Assembly (NCBI GenBank): GCA_946570335.1
Contig: CAMNYG010000097.1
Location: 1-5,888, forward strand
DNA: 5,888 nucleotides
Reading direction: 5' to 3'
DNA from: an uncultured Dietzia sp.
Lineage (GTDB): Bacteria > Actinomycetota > Actinomycetes > Mycobacteriales > Mycobacteriaceae
Both the position numbers and the translations under genes were made by a program. The notes beneath the pieces were generated by a model. That model was not told the DNA's origin and did no database searches. It worked only from the letters and a program-made list of their open reading frames with translations. Every line of letters begins with the position of its first letter. Position 1 is the stretch's first letter. Below, one piece after another: positions 1 to 5,157 of this stretch.

Positions 1-368
1 CCGGATTCGACCTGACCGAGGAGCTGCTGGACCAGGGCCTGGCGATCGGCCTGGTCAGCGAAGCGGATTCGGCCGAGCACTTCCTGGCCGACGACTACAT
101 GTACACGCTGTTCCGCGAACTGATCGTGCTGGGCGTGGACGAGGATGCTCTCGACCGCATCGGCTCGCTGTTCATGGAGGGGCAGAGCACGGCCGCCGAG
201 GCGTTCGAGGTGCTGGTCGAGACGCTGCGTGCGTCCGGGATGGACCAGGAGACCCTCGAGAAGCGGGTGACCGCGATCCTGCCCGGCGCCGGGGCGGCCG
301 CGCGCCTGATCTTCCTGTCGGCGGCCCGGACCCTGCTCACCGAGCGGTACGGCTTTCCCAAAGGGTAG
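1..368 (+). CDS. C-terminal part of an unidentified helical protein, possibly a MerR-type regulator
   Basis: The reading frame is open from the left edge (first full codon at base 3) to the TAG at 366-368, giving 121 visible residues; the true start lies outside the window. The ATG at 99 is probably internal, because protein-like sequence with the same codon use runs upstream of it and no Shine-Dalgarno precedes it. The visible part is acidic and predicted almost wholly helical, with Leu/Ala-rich amphipathic stretches and no clear membrane segment, catalytic motif or DNA-binding helix. The pattern of an 'ELIVLGVDEDALDRIGSLF' helix followed by an Ala-rich helix and a final 'LPG...AARTLLTERYG' helix recalls the C-terminal, non-DNA-binding part of some actinobacterial MerR-like regulators. 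This is a loose resemblance only. The gene is convergent with purU, 34 bp away. That it is a real coding region is likely; its function is unknown. Confidence 0.65.
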   Translation, partial: GFDLTEELLDQGLAIGLVSEADSAEHFLADDYMYTLFRELIVLGVDEDALDRIGSLFMEGQSTAAEAFEVLVETLRASGMDQETLEKRVTAILPGAGAAARLIFLSAARTLLTERYGFPKG

Positions 369-380
369 GGCCGGCACCGC

Positions 381-409
381 GGTCAGGTGGGCTCCGTCGT
401 GGTCAGGTG
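381..409. repeat. 9-bp direct repeat between converging genes
   Basis: GGTCAGGTG occurs at 381-389 and again at 401-409, with starts 20 bp apart. The second copy covers the purU stop codon. An 8-bp palindrome, ACCGCGGT, lies at 376-383. The short gap between these converging genes has no convincing terminator hairpin. The repeat may be chance in sequence this GC-rich. Confidence 0.3.
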
Positions 410-1269
410 AACACCACCGTGCGGCCGTCGTGCACCAGCACGCGGTCCTCGAGGTGCCAACGCAACCCGCGGGCCAGGACGAGCTTCTCCGCGTCGCGCC
501 CCTGGCGGACCATGGCCTTGACCGTCGCCGTGTGATCCACGCGGATGACGTCCTGCTCGATGATCGGCCCCTCGTCGAGGTCGGCGGTCACGTAGTGGCA
601 GGTGGCGCCGATCAGCTTCACGCCGCGCGTGTGCGCCTGGTGGTAGGGGCGGGCCCCCACGAAGCTCGGCAGGAAGCTGTGGTGGATGTTGATCGCACGC
701 CCGGCCCAGCGCGTGCACAGCTCGTCGGGCAGTACCTGCATGAAGCGGGCGAGGACGATGGCCTGCGGGTCGACGTCGTCGACCAGCGAGGCGACCTCGT
801 CGAACGACGGGCCACGCTCCGAGGGCTCGGCCGGGAACGGCACGTGGTGGAACGGCACGCCGTGCGCCTCGGCCATCCCGCGCAGATTGTCGTGGTTGCC
901 GATCACGGCGCGCACCCGCGCCGGGTAGTCACCGCTCTCGACGCGTCCCAGCAGGTCGTGGAGGCAGTGGCCCTCCTTGGAGACCAGGATCACCACGTCC
1001 TTGGGCTCCGCCGAATCGGCGATGTGCCAGTCCGTCTCCGGGCCGAGCTCACCGGCCACACGGGCGAAACGACGCCGCAGCTCGTCCAGCTCCATGCCGA
1101 TCGAGTCCGCGTCCACCGACTGGCGGGTGAAGAACCAGCCCGAGTCCTCATCCGCGTGGTAGGCCGCCTCCATGATCGTGCCGCCGAGCTCGGCGAGGAA
1201 CGTGGCGATGCGGGCGACGATACCGATGCGGTCCGGGCAGCCGAGCGTGAGGACGAAACGACGTGACAT
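403..1269 (-). CDS. purU: Formyltetrahydrofolate deformylase PurU
   Basis: PurU hydrolyses 10-formyl-tetrahydrofolate to formate and tetrahydrofolate in the cytoplasm, balancing one-carbon pools and supplying formate. The 288-residue product has the usual family length (about 280). Residues 4-85 form the N-terminal ACT domain (start '[20 protein letters not shown]'), and residues 90-275 the formyltransferase-like catalytic domain. The catalytic triad of the family is visible: Asn194 and His196 in '[11 protein letters not shown]', and Asp232 in '[12 protein letters not shown]'. The conserved 'GARPYHQA' segment is at 206-212. The ATG at 1267-1269 is chosen because the protein then begins directly at the ACT domain; no Shine-Dalgarno precedes it, but a -10-like CACAAT ends 8 nt upstream, so the mRNA may be leaderless. 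It is divergent from deoC and convergent with the gene at 1-368. From memory, purU next to deoC also occurs in Corynebacterium. Identification is firm. Confidence 0.96.
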   Translation of the reverse strand: MSRRFVLTLGCPDRIGIVARIATFLAELGGTIMEAAYHADEDSGWFFTRQSVDADSIGMELDELRRRFARVAGELGPETDWHIADSAEPKDVVILVSKEGHCLHDLLGRVESGDYPARVRAVIGNHDNLRGMAEAHGVPFHHVPFPAEPSERGPSFDEVASLVDDVDPQAIVLARFMQVLPDELCTRWAGRAINIHHSFLPSFVGARPYHQAHTRGVKLIGATCHYVTADLDEGPIIEQDVIRVDHTATVKAMVRQGRDAEKLVLARGLRWHLEDRVLVHDGRTVVFT

Positions 1270-1277
1270 GAGTGGTC

Positions 1278-1283
1278 ATTGTG
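1278..1283 (-). promoter_or_regulatory. Candidate -10 element for purU
   Basis: Read on the minus strand this is CACAAT, matching the NANNNT core of actinobacterial -10 elements. It lies 8 nt before the purU ATG, a spacing that would start transcription at or next to the A of ATG. No good -35 is seen. It is weaker than the deoC counterpart because the first base is C, not T. Confidence 0.4.
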
Positions 1284-1310
1284 CCAGTCGGGCTTGTCGG
1301 ACCTCCCGGC

Positions 1311-1316
1311 TAGGCT
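1311..1316 (+). promoter_or_regulatory. Candidate -10 element for leaderless deoC
   Basis: TAGGCT fits the TANNNT consensus of the main sigma factor in actinobacteria and lies exactly 7 nt before the deoC ATG, so transcription would begin at the start codon. The only purine-rich stretch before the ATG (AGG at 1320-1322) is 1 nt away, too close to act as a Shine-Dalgarno. No clear -35 hexamer is visible at 16-19 bp, which is common for such promoters. Confidence 0.6.
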
Positions 1317-1323
1317 GGCAGGT

Positions 1324-2058
1324 ATGAACGAGACCTCCCGGAATGCAGCCCGGAATGCAGCGTCGAACCCCCCGACGGGCGGGCTGACCCGTGCCCGGGT
1401 GGCCGCGATGATCGACCACACGCTGCTGTCTCCCGACGCCTCGCGGGAGGACGTGCAGGCACTGGTGGCCGAGGCGCGGGAGCTCGGGACGAAGGCGGTG
1501 TGTGTCAGTCCGGCCATGCTGCCGGTGCGCGGAGAGGAGCTCACGGTGGCCACCGTGGCGGGCTTCCCCTCCGGCAAGCATCATTCGCTGGTCAAGGCCA
1601 TGGAGGGCCGACTCGCCGTGGATCAGGGGGCGCGGGAGGTCGACATGGTGATCGACGTGGGCGCCGCGATCGCCGGCCTGGTGGACGAGGTCATGGCGGA
1701 CGTGCTCACCATGCGTGACGCGGTGCCGCCGCCGGTGGTCATCAAGGTGATCCTCGAGACCGCCGCCATCCACAAGGCTCTCGGCGAGGAGGAGGGCGAC
1801 GAGCGGATCGAGGAGCTGTGTCACGCGGTCGCGAAGGCCGGGGCCGATTTCGTCAAGACCTCGACCGGCTTCCATCCGGCGGGCGGGGCCAGCGTCCGGG
1901 CGGTCGAGGCCATGCAGCGCGCCGTGGGTGGGCAACTCGGGATCAAGGCCTCGGGCGGCATCCGCGATGCGGACACCGCCCGGGCGATGATCGCTGCCGG
2001 CGCCACGCGGTTGGGTCTCAGCGGCAGTCGCGCCGTCCTGGCAGGTTTCGAGGACTGA
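1324..2058 (+). CDS. deoC: Deoxyribose-phosphate aldolase DeoC
   Basis: DeoC is a class I aldolase that reversibly cleaves 2-deoxyribose-5-phosphate to acetaldehyde and glyceraldehyde-3-phosphate, the last step of deoxynucleoside breakdown, in the cytoplasm. From ATG 1324 the protein has 244 residues and forms a single TIM barrel from about residue 21. Family motifs seen: 'MIDHTLL' (29-35), '[11 protein letters not shown]' with the active-site Asp107, 'VIKVILE' (139-145), the Schiff-base Lys178 in 'DFVKTSTGF', and the proton-relay Lys208 in 'IKASGGIR'. The phosphate-binding end is '[13 protein letters not shown]'. The start fits a -10-like TAGGCT 7 nt upstream. An in-frame TTG at 1279 lies upstream of that promoter and is rejected. 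Residues 1-20 are a low-complexity extension containing an RNAA-RNAA duplication. No other deo gene is visible, so deoC looks monocistronic. Identification is firm. Confidence 0.97.
   Translation: MNETSRNAARNAASNPPTGGLTRARVAAMIDHTLLSPDASREDVQALVAEARELGTKAVCVSPAMLPVRGEELTVATVAGFPSGKHHSLVKAMEGRLAVDQGAREVDMVIDVGAAIAGLVDEVMADVLTMRDAVPPPVVIKVILETAAIHKALGEEEGDERIEELCHAVAKAGADFVKTSTGFHPAGGASVRAVEAMQRAVGGQLGIKASGGIRDADTARAMIAAGATRLGLSGSRAVLAGFED
1337..1360 (+). repeat. Perfect 12-bp tandem duplication in the deoC 5' end
   Basis: CCCGGAATGCAG occurs twice back to back (1337-1348 and 1349-1360). It is in frame and encodes the repeated tetrad Arg-Asn-Ala-Ala in the N-terminal extension of DeoC, outside the aldolase barrel. 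It looks like a recent slippage duplication that the non-conserved extension tolerates. Confidence 0.85.
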
Positions 2059-2075
2059 CGAAGAACGGGCGCGGC

Positions 2076-2264
2076 TCAGGACCCGAACGCCGCAGGGAGA
2101 TAGCTGGAGCCCGCCACGAAGGGCATGGCCAGGAAGCTCAGCGGCACGGCCGACTGCTCGAAGGGGATTCCGACCGAATCCAACATGCCGGCGAATGCGC
2201 CGAAGACGGCATTGATCGCATCGTACGCAGGTCCGCTGATGGGGCCGTCGGGGCGGATGATCAT
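2076..2264 (-). CDS. Uncharacterised 62-residue hydrophobic protein
   Basis: I do not recognise this gene. It is likely real because the ATG at 2262-2264 is preceded on the minus strand by a perfect GAGGAG Shine-Dalgarno 7 nt away, and because it fills the gap between deoC and the DUF2993 gene, ending 17 bp from the deoC stop. The product starts 'MIIRPDGPISGPAYDAIN' and has only two basic residues besides the N-terminal methionine region's Arg4 (none after it apart from uncharged stretches), few charged residues overall, and a moderately hydrophobic second half rich in Ala, Phe, Pro and Ser ('SAVPLSFLAMPFVAGSSYLP'). Residues 13-31 could form an amphipathic helix. There is no signal peptide, lipobox or cysteine, and no segment that is clearly a membrane span. 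A small envelope-associated peptide is one possibility, but nothing in the sequence proves it. Its upstream region carries palindromes, hinting at regulation. Confidence 0.65.
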   Translation of the reverse strand: MIIRPDGPISGPAYDAINAVFGAFAGMLDSVGIPFEQSAVPLSFLAMPFVAGSSYLPAAFGS

Positions 2265-2271
2265 CGGGTGG

Positions 2272-2277
2272 CTCCTC
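2272..2277 (-). promoter_or_regulatory. Strong Shine-Dalgarno of the 62-residue gene
   Basis: GAGGAG on the minus strand, 7 nt from the ATG at 2264. This fixes the start and is the main evidence that the small gene is translated. It contrasts with purU, deoC, DUF2505 and murB, which show no Shine-Dalgarno. Confidence 0.75.
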
Positions 2278-2324
2278 GGTCTCGGTGGGCCGGAGTCACC
2301 TCGTCGCCGAAAGTGCTCTGGCTC

Positions 2325-2342
2325 ACAATTGTTCGTACACTA
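2325..2342 (-). promoter_or_regulatory. A/T-rich promoter-like island upstream of the 62-residue gene
   Basis: This short A/T-rich stretch stands out from its GC-rich surroundings. On the minus strand it contains TAGTGT (2342-2337), a TANNNT-type -10 candidate, and the palindrome ACAATTGT (2325-2332). Use of TAGTGT would give a leader of about 65 nt before the ATG at 2264, consistent with that gene having a Shine-Dalgarno. The exact -10 cannot be settled, and no clear -35 is seen. Confidence 0.4.
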
Positions 2343-2369
2343 CCGATATCGGCACCCGACCGACGGTCG
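2343..2369. repeat. Pair of adjacent palindromes, possible operator
   Basis: CCGATATCGG at 2343-2352 is a perfect 10-bp palindrome. CGACCG-A-CGGTCG at 2357-2369 is a 6-bp inverted repeat around one base. They sit side by side just upstream of the promoter-like island of the 62-residue gene and beyond the terminator of the DUF2993 gene. Their position suits a binding site for a dimeric regulator, but the second could also extend the neighbouring terminator structure. Confidence 0.4.
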
Positions 2370-2372
2370 TTA

Positions 2373-2393
2373 CTCGCCCCGGGTCGGGGCGAG
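2373..2393 (-). terminator. Hairpin terminator after the DUF2993 gene
   Basis: CTCGCCCC (2373-2380) and GGGGCGAG (2386-2393) form a perfect 8-bp, almost all G:C stem with a 5-nt loop. It begins 15 nt after the stop codon of the minus-strand DUF2993 gene. No T-run follows, which is usual for many actinobacterial terminators. It would insulate the 62-residue gene from transcription arriving from the right. Confidence 0.65.
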
Positions 2394-2407
2394 CGTGTCG
2401 AGCCCGA

Positions 2408-3244
2408 TCAGGAGGTCGACTCGAGCACCACGTCACTGCCGGCCAGGTCGACGGTCATCCCGCCGGGCACCACGTTCACGCCGGTCAGTTCCACACCCTC
2501 GGGGAGCTCGGCGAGGGTGGAGTCCATCATCGAGATGGTCCCGCCGAGGATCTCGGAGGGCAGCTGGAAGCCGAAGATCGACGCCTGCTCGGGCTGCAGC
2601 TCGAGATTCCCGCCCGCCAGGCGGGGCGTCACCACGGCTTCGGCGAGACCGCTGATCGACACGCGCAGGGTGCCCGCGGCCGGGTCGGAGACGATGTCCT
2701 GGACCTGGATCAGGCCGCTGAGCATGGAGTCGCCGGTGCCCTGGTCGGCCGCGGCCGCCGCGACCATGGCCTCGTCGGAGACGAACGCGGTACCGGTGAG
2801 CATGTCGATGTGGGTCACATCGCCCTCGGAGCGCACGCCCTCGGCCCGGATGTCGATCGCGGGCGCCGGCCCAGTGGCGCCCTCGGACGCGGAACCGTCG
2901 GTGGTGATACGGACCGAACCGAGCGTGCCGGTGAAATACGACAGCAGAACCGGCCGTGCGCCCAGCTCCACCTCCGCGGTCGAGCCCAGGGCGGTACCGA
3001 CCTCATCGGCCATCTGCTGCTTGATCGAGTTACGCAGTCCGAACTCGAGACCGACCAGACCCGCGATCACCGCGATGACCGCGAGCCCGGCGATGAGGGC
3101 GATGATCGGCCCGCGACGCCGGCCTGAGCTCGCGCGGCCGTCTCCGTCCGCGCCCGTGTGCGCGGTCGTGAACTGCTGGGTGTCGGCGTTCTGGACGCCG
3201 GGCCGGTCGAAGGCAGGGAGTCGTTGGGTGTCGTGCGGCTGCAT
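2408..3244 (-). CDS. Membrane-anchored DUF2993 (LmeA-like) protein
   Basis: The product has 278 residues. Residues 1-45 are a hydrophilic, presumably cytoplasmic tail ending in the basic stretch 'GRRR'. Residues 46-67 ('PIIALIAGLAVIAVIAGLVG') are one membrane segment, so the remaining 210 residues should lie outside the membrane. That outer part matches the DUF2993 pattern: 'ELGARPVLLSYFTGTLGSVRI' at about 94-113, alternating beta-type sequence, and a closing 'VELTGVNVVPGGMTVDLAG'. DUF2993 includes mycobacterial LmeA, a periplasmic lipid-binding protein needed for normal lipomannan elongation; this copy need not share that role. The ATG at 3242-3244 has no clear Shine-Dalgarno, but a -10-like GAGAAT ends 7 nt upstream. 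The DUF2505 gene is 64 bp upstream on the same strand, and a hairpin follows the stop. Family call good, function inferred. Confidence 0.82.
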   Translation of the reverse strand: MQPHDTQRLPAFDRPGVQNADTQQFTTAHTGADGDGRASSGRRRGPIIALIAGLAVIAVIAGLVGLEFGLRNSIKQQMADEVGTALGSTAEVELGARPVLLSYFTGTLGSVRITTDGSASEGATGPAPAIDIRAEGVRSEGDVTHIDMLTGTAFVSDEAMVAAAAADQGTGDSMLSGLIQVQDIVSDPAAGTLRVSISGLAEAVVTPRLAGGNLELQPEQASIFGFQLPSEILGGTISMMDSTLAELPEGVELTGVNVVPGGMTVDLAGSDVVLESTS

Positions 3245-3251
3245 TCGTCCG

Positions 3252-3257
3252 ATTCTC
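3252..3257 (-). promoter_or_regulatory. Weak candidate -10 for the DUF2993 gene
   Basis: On the minus strand this reads GAGAAT, ending 7 nt before the ATG at 3244. It keeps the key A at position 2 and T at position 6 but has G in the first position. It may instead be part of an untranslated leader on an mRNA from the DUF2505 gene. Weak evidence. Confidence 0.3.
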
Positions 3258-3308
3258 GCTGAATTCGTCAGGACTCGCAGAACCCCAGGTCAGCCGTGGT
3301 GGGGTCGA

Positions 3309-3809
3309 TCAACGGTTGGCCACCCAGCGGTTGAGCTGCTCGTACTCGGAGGCGAAGAGGCGCTGGAGGTGCTCCACCACCAGCTTCTCGAGCTTTCCGC
3401 CCAGCAGTGGCACGGACACCTTGACCTTGCCGCTGACGGACTCCTCCGCGAGCCCGTCCCGGGCCACGGCCTCGGACCCACCCTCGATCTGCCCGAGCCC
3501 ACCGACCGCGTCCGCGGTGGCGGCACCGACGAAGCGCTCACCGTCGAAACCGCTGATCACATTGGTGCGCACGACCACCAACTGGCCGGGCAGCACCTTG
3601 CGCGCGATGTCCGGGATGTCCTCGTCGGGGATGTGCTGGGTGGTGGTCACGGTGATCGAGTCGTCGGTGACCTCGAAGGCGTCGAGAGTGTCCCTGGGCG
3701 TTCCGACGACGGCGAGGCGGTCGTGCCAGAAAGCCTCGTCGCCGAGTGAACTGAAAATCGTCTCGACGGGAGCATCGATACGGGCGCTGTGTGTGAACCG
3801 GGTCGCCAT
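3309..3809 (-). CDS. DUF2505 family protein (SRPBCC/Bet v1-like fold)
   Basis: This 166-residue cytoplasmic-type protein starts 'MATRFTHSARIDAPVETIFS', the typical opening of the actinobacterial DUF2505 family, which is related to the SRPBCC (START/Bet v1-like) fold of hydrophobic-ligand-binding proteins. The layout fits: first beta strand at 3-11, helix at 14-32 ('VETIFSSLGDEAFWHDRL'), a run of strands through residue 130, and a long C-terminal helix at 138-163 ('LEKLVVEHLQRLFASEYEQL'). No signal peptide or membrane segment is present. The frame stays open far upstream antisense to murB, but the ATG at 3807-3809 is the natural start by family match and by a TATCGT -10-like element 8 nt upstream. 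No Shine-Dalgarno is present. It is divergent from murB, as I recall for Rv0481c and Rv0482. The biochemical function is unknown. Confidence 0.85.
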   Translation of the reverse strand: MATRFTHSARIDAPVETIFSSLGDEAFWHDRLAVVGTPRDTLDAFEVTDDSITVTTTQHIPDEDIPDIARKVLPGQLVVVRTNVISGFDGERFVGAATADAVGGLGQIEGGSEAVARDGLAEESVSGKVKVSVPLLGGKLEKLVVEHLQRLFASEYEQLNRWVANR

Positions 3810-3817
3810 GGGGGCAG

Positions 3818-3823
3818 ACGATA
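3818..3823 (-). promoter_or_regulatory. Candidate -10 for leaderless DUF2505 gene
   Basis: TATCGT on the minus strand matches TANNNT and ends 8 nt before the ATG at 3809, placing the transcript start at or beside the start codon. The intervening bases, CTGCCCCC, cannot act as a ribosome binding site. Confidence 0.55.
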
Positions 3824-3835
3824 CAAGCAAACGAC

Positions 3836-3841
3836 TACTCT
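3836..3841 (+). promoter_or_regulatory. Candidate -10 for leaderless murB
   Basis: TACTCT matches TANNNT and ends exactly 7 nt before the GTG at 3849, so the transcript could begin with the start codon. It is back to back with the opposite-strand -10 at 3818-3823, and the two promoters must overlap in their upstream parts. No -35 consensus is seen. Confidence 0.55.
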
Positions 3842-3848
3842 CGGGCAT

Positions 3849-5000
3849 GTGACCGTGTCCTCCTCCGTGCCCGCCGGACCCACCGACTCGACCGATCCGG
3901 TCGTTCGCGCCCTGGCCGGCGTAGACGGCGTCTCCGTCGCGCCCGCCACCACACTGGCCGAACTGACGACCCTGCGGATCGGGGGGCGCCCGCGTGCGCT
4001 GCTGGAGTGCGCCACCGCCGAGGCCGTGGTCGAGGCGACCCGGCAACTGGACGCCGCGGACCGGCCGGTACTGGTGCTGGGCGGCGGCTCGAACCTGGTG
4101 GTGGCGGGCGGCGAGCTGGACGTGGTGGTGGTGGCCGTGCGCAACCGCGACGTCGACTACCGCGATGAGGGCGACGCGCTGATCGTCCGTGCCGGTGCGG
4201 GCCTGACCTGGGACGAACTCGTCGCCGACACCGTCGAGCGTGGGTACGGAGGCCTCGAGTGCCTGTCCGGCATCCCGGGGTCGGTGGGCGCGACGCCGGT
4301 GCAGAATGTCGGCGCGTACGGCGTCGAGGTGGCCCGGGTGCTGCACCGCGTGCGCTGGTTCGACCGCGCGTCCGGCGTGGACGAGTGGGTGACCCCCGAT
4401 GTGCTGGGACTGGCTTACCGGACGTCCGTGCTCAAGAACACCGATCGCGCCGTGGTGCTCGAGGTGGAGTTCCGCCTCGACCGGGCCGGCCGCAGTGAAC
4501 CGATCCGCTACGCCGAACTCGCCGGACGCCTCGGGGTGGAACCGGGGGAGCGAACCGACCCGGCCGTGGTGCGGCGCACCGTGTTGGAGCTGCGCCGCGG
4601 CAAGGGGATGGTGCTCGACGACGACGACGCGGACACCTTCAGCGCCGGGTCCTTCTTCACCAACCCGGTCGTTCGTGATGAGGACCTGCCCGCGGTGCGG
4701 TCCCGGGTGGCGGGCAGGCTCGGGGACGGGCCGGCCGAGCAGATGCCGGCGTTCGCGGCCGACGGTGGGACCAAGCTCTCGGCGGGCTGGCTGATCGAGC
4801 GGGCCGGTTTCTGCAAGGGGTATCCCTCGTCGTCGTCCCCGGCTCGCCTGTCCACCAAGCACACCCTGGCGCTCACCAACCGGGGGACGGCCACCGCAGA
4901 GGATGTGATCGCGCTGGCGCGTGAGGTGCGCGACGGCGTGCGGGAGGCGTTCGGTGTCGAGCTGCATCCCGAGCCGGTGTGGGTGGGCTGCAGCATCTGA
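3849..5000 (+). CDS. murB: UDP-N-acetylenolpyruvoylglucosamine reductase MurB
   Basis: MurB is the cytoplasmic FAD enzyme that uses NADPH to reduce UDP-GlcNAc-enolpyruvate to UDP-N-acetylmuramate, the second committed step of peptidoglycan synthesis. The protein has 383 residues from GTG 3849. FAD-binding signatures are 'VLGGGSNLV' (76-84) and 'GIPGSVGATPVQNVGAYGVE' (141-160). The active-site residues of type I MurB are present: Arg191 in 'AYRTSVLK', the proton-donor Ser268 in 'AGSFFTNP', and Glu375 in 'LHPEPVWVG'. The 'GFCKGYP...LSTKHTLALTN' segment near 320-343 is typical of actinobacterial MurB. The GTG at 3849 is chosen because a TACTCT -10-like element ends 7 nt upstream; an in-frame GTG at 3789 would lie inside the DUF2505 gene, and GTGs at 3855 and 3864 are possible but less well placed. 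An inverted repeat follows the stop. Identification is firm; the exact start is less so. Confidence 0.97.
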   Translation: MTVSSSVPAGPTDSTDPVVRALAGVDGVSVAPATTLAELTTLRIGGRPRALLECATAEAVVEATRQLDAADRPVLVLGGGSNLVVAGGELDVVVVAVRNRDVDYRDEGDALIVRAGAGLTWDELVADTVERGYGGLECLSGIPGSVGATPVQNVGAYGVEVARVLHRVRWFDRASGVDEWVTPDVLGLAYRTSVLKNTDRAVVLEVEFRLDRAGRSEPIRYAELAGRLGVEPGERTDPAVVRRTVLELRRGKGMVLDDDDADTFSAGSFFTNPVVRDEDLPAVRSRVAGRLGDGPAEQMPAFAADGGTKLSAGWLIERAGFCKGYPSSSSPARLSTKHTLALTNRGTATAEDVIALAREVRDGVREAFGVELHPEPVWVGCSI

Positions 5001-5014
5001 CCCGAGTTGGGGCG

Positions 5015-5061
5015 CGTCGTGGGAGTTCGGCCGCGACCCGGCGACCCCCGCTCCCACGACG
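5015..5061 (+). terminator. Large inverted repeat after murB, likely terminator
   Basis: CGTCGTGGGAG (5015-5025) and CTCCCACGACG (5051-5061) are perfect 11-bp complements, extendable by a G:U pair at 5014/5062, around a 25-nt loop. The repeat starts 14 nt after the murB stop. The loop carries GCGACCC twice (5033-5039 and 5041-5047). No T-run follows. The most likely role is the end of the murB transcript, but the loop is long for a simple terminator and a regulatory role ahead of yidC is possible. Confidence 0.55.
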
Positions 5062-5145
5062 TCGCCCGGGACTGGCACGCTGGTGGGTGACCTGTCGGTC
5101 TGATCCGCCCCCGCGCGCCCGACTTCGCGGCGCCGTTCATTCGAT

Positions 5146-5150
5146 GGAGA
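5146..5150 (+). promoter_or_regulatory. Shine-Dalgarno of yidC, fixing a GTG start
   Basis: GGAGA lies 7 nt before the GTG at 5158-5160. The yidC frame has a stop at 5101-5103 and no start codon between it and this GTG, so the start is well determined. I see no clear promoter in the gap between murB and this site. Confidence 0.7.
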
Positions 5151-5157
5151 TTCGCCC

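Noticed and set aside
430..1266. 278-codon plus-strand open frame opposite purU
   Set aside because: It mirrors purU, which has complete catalytic motifs. Such antisense frames are expected in high-GC genomes, and its translation is rich in Arg, His and Val with no recognisable fold.
1279..1323. In-frame TTG at 1279 as an earlier deoC start
   Set aside because: It would place the likely -10 element inside the gene and add 15 residues not expected in DeoC; ATG 1324 fits promoter spacing and family length better.
2325..2335. Possible LexA (SOS) box, CGAACAATTGT on the minus strand
   Set aside because: Only one half fits the actinobacterial CGAAC-N4-GTTCG pattern; the other half reads GTGAG, and no damage-response gene is adjacent.
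1818..3749. 643-codon plus-strand open frame
   Set aside because: It overlaps the end of deoC in another frame and runs antisense to three minus-strand genes. The composition is Arg/Ser/Pro-rich and has no family signature.
5073..5078. TGGCAC resembling the -24 box of a sigma-54 promoter upstream of yidC
   Set aside because: The matching -12 element (TTGC) is absent at the required spacing, and actinobacteria generally lack sigma-54.
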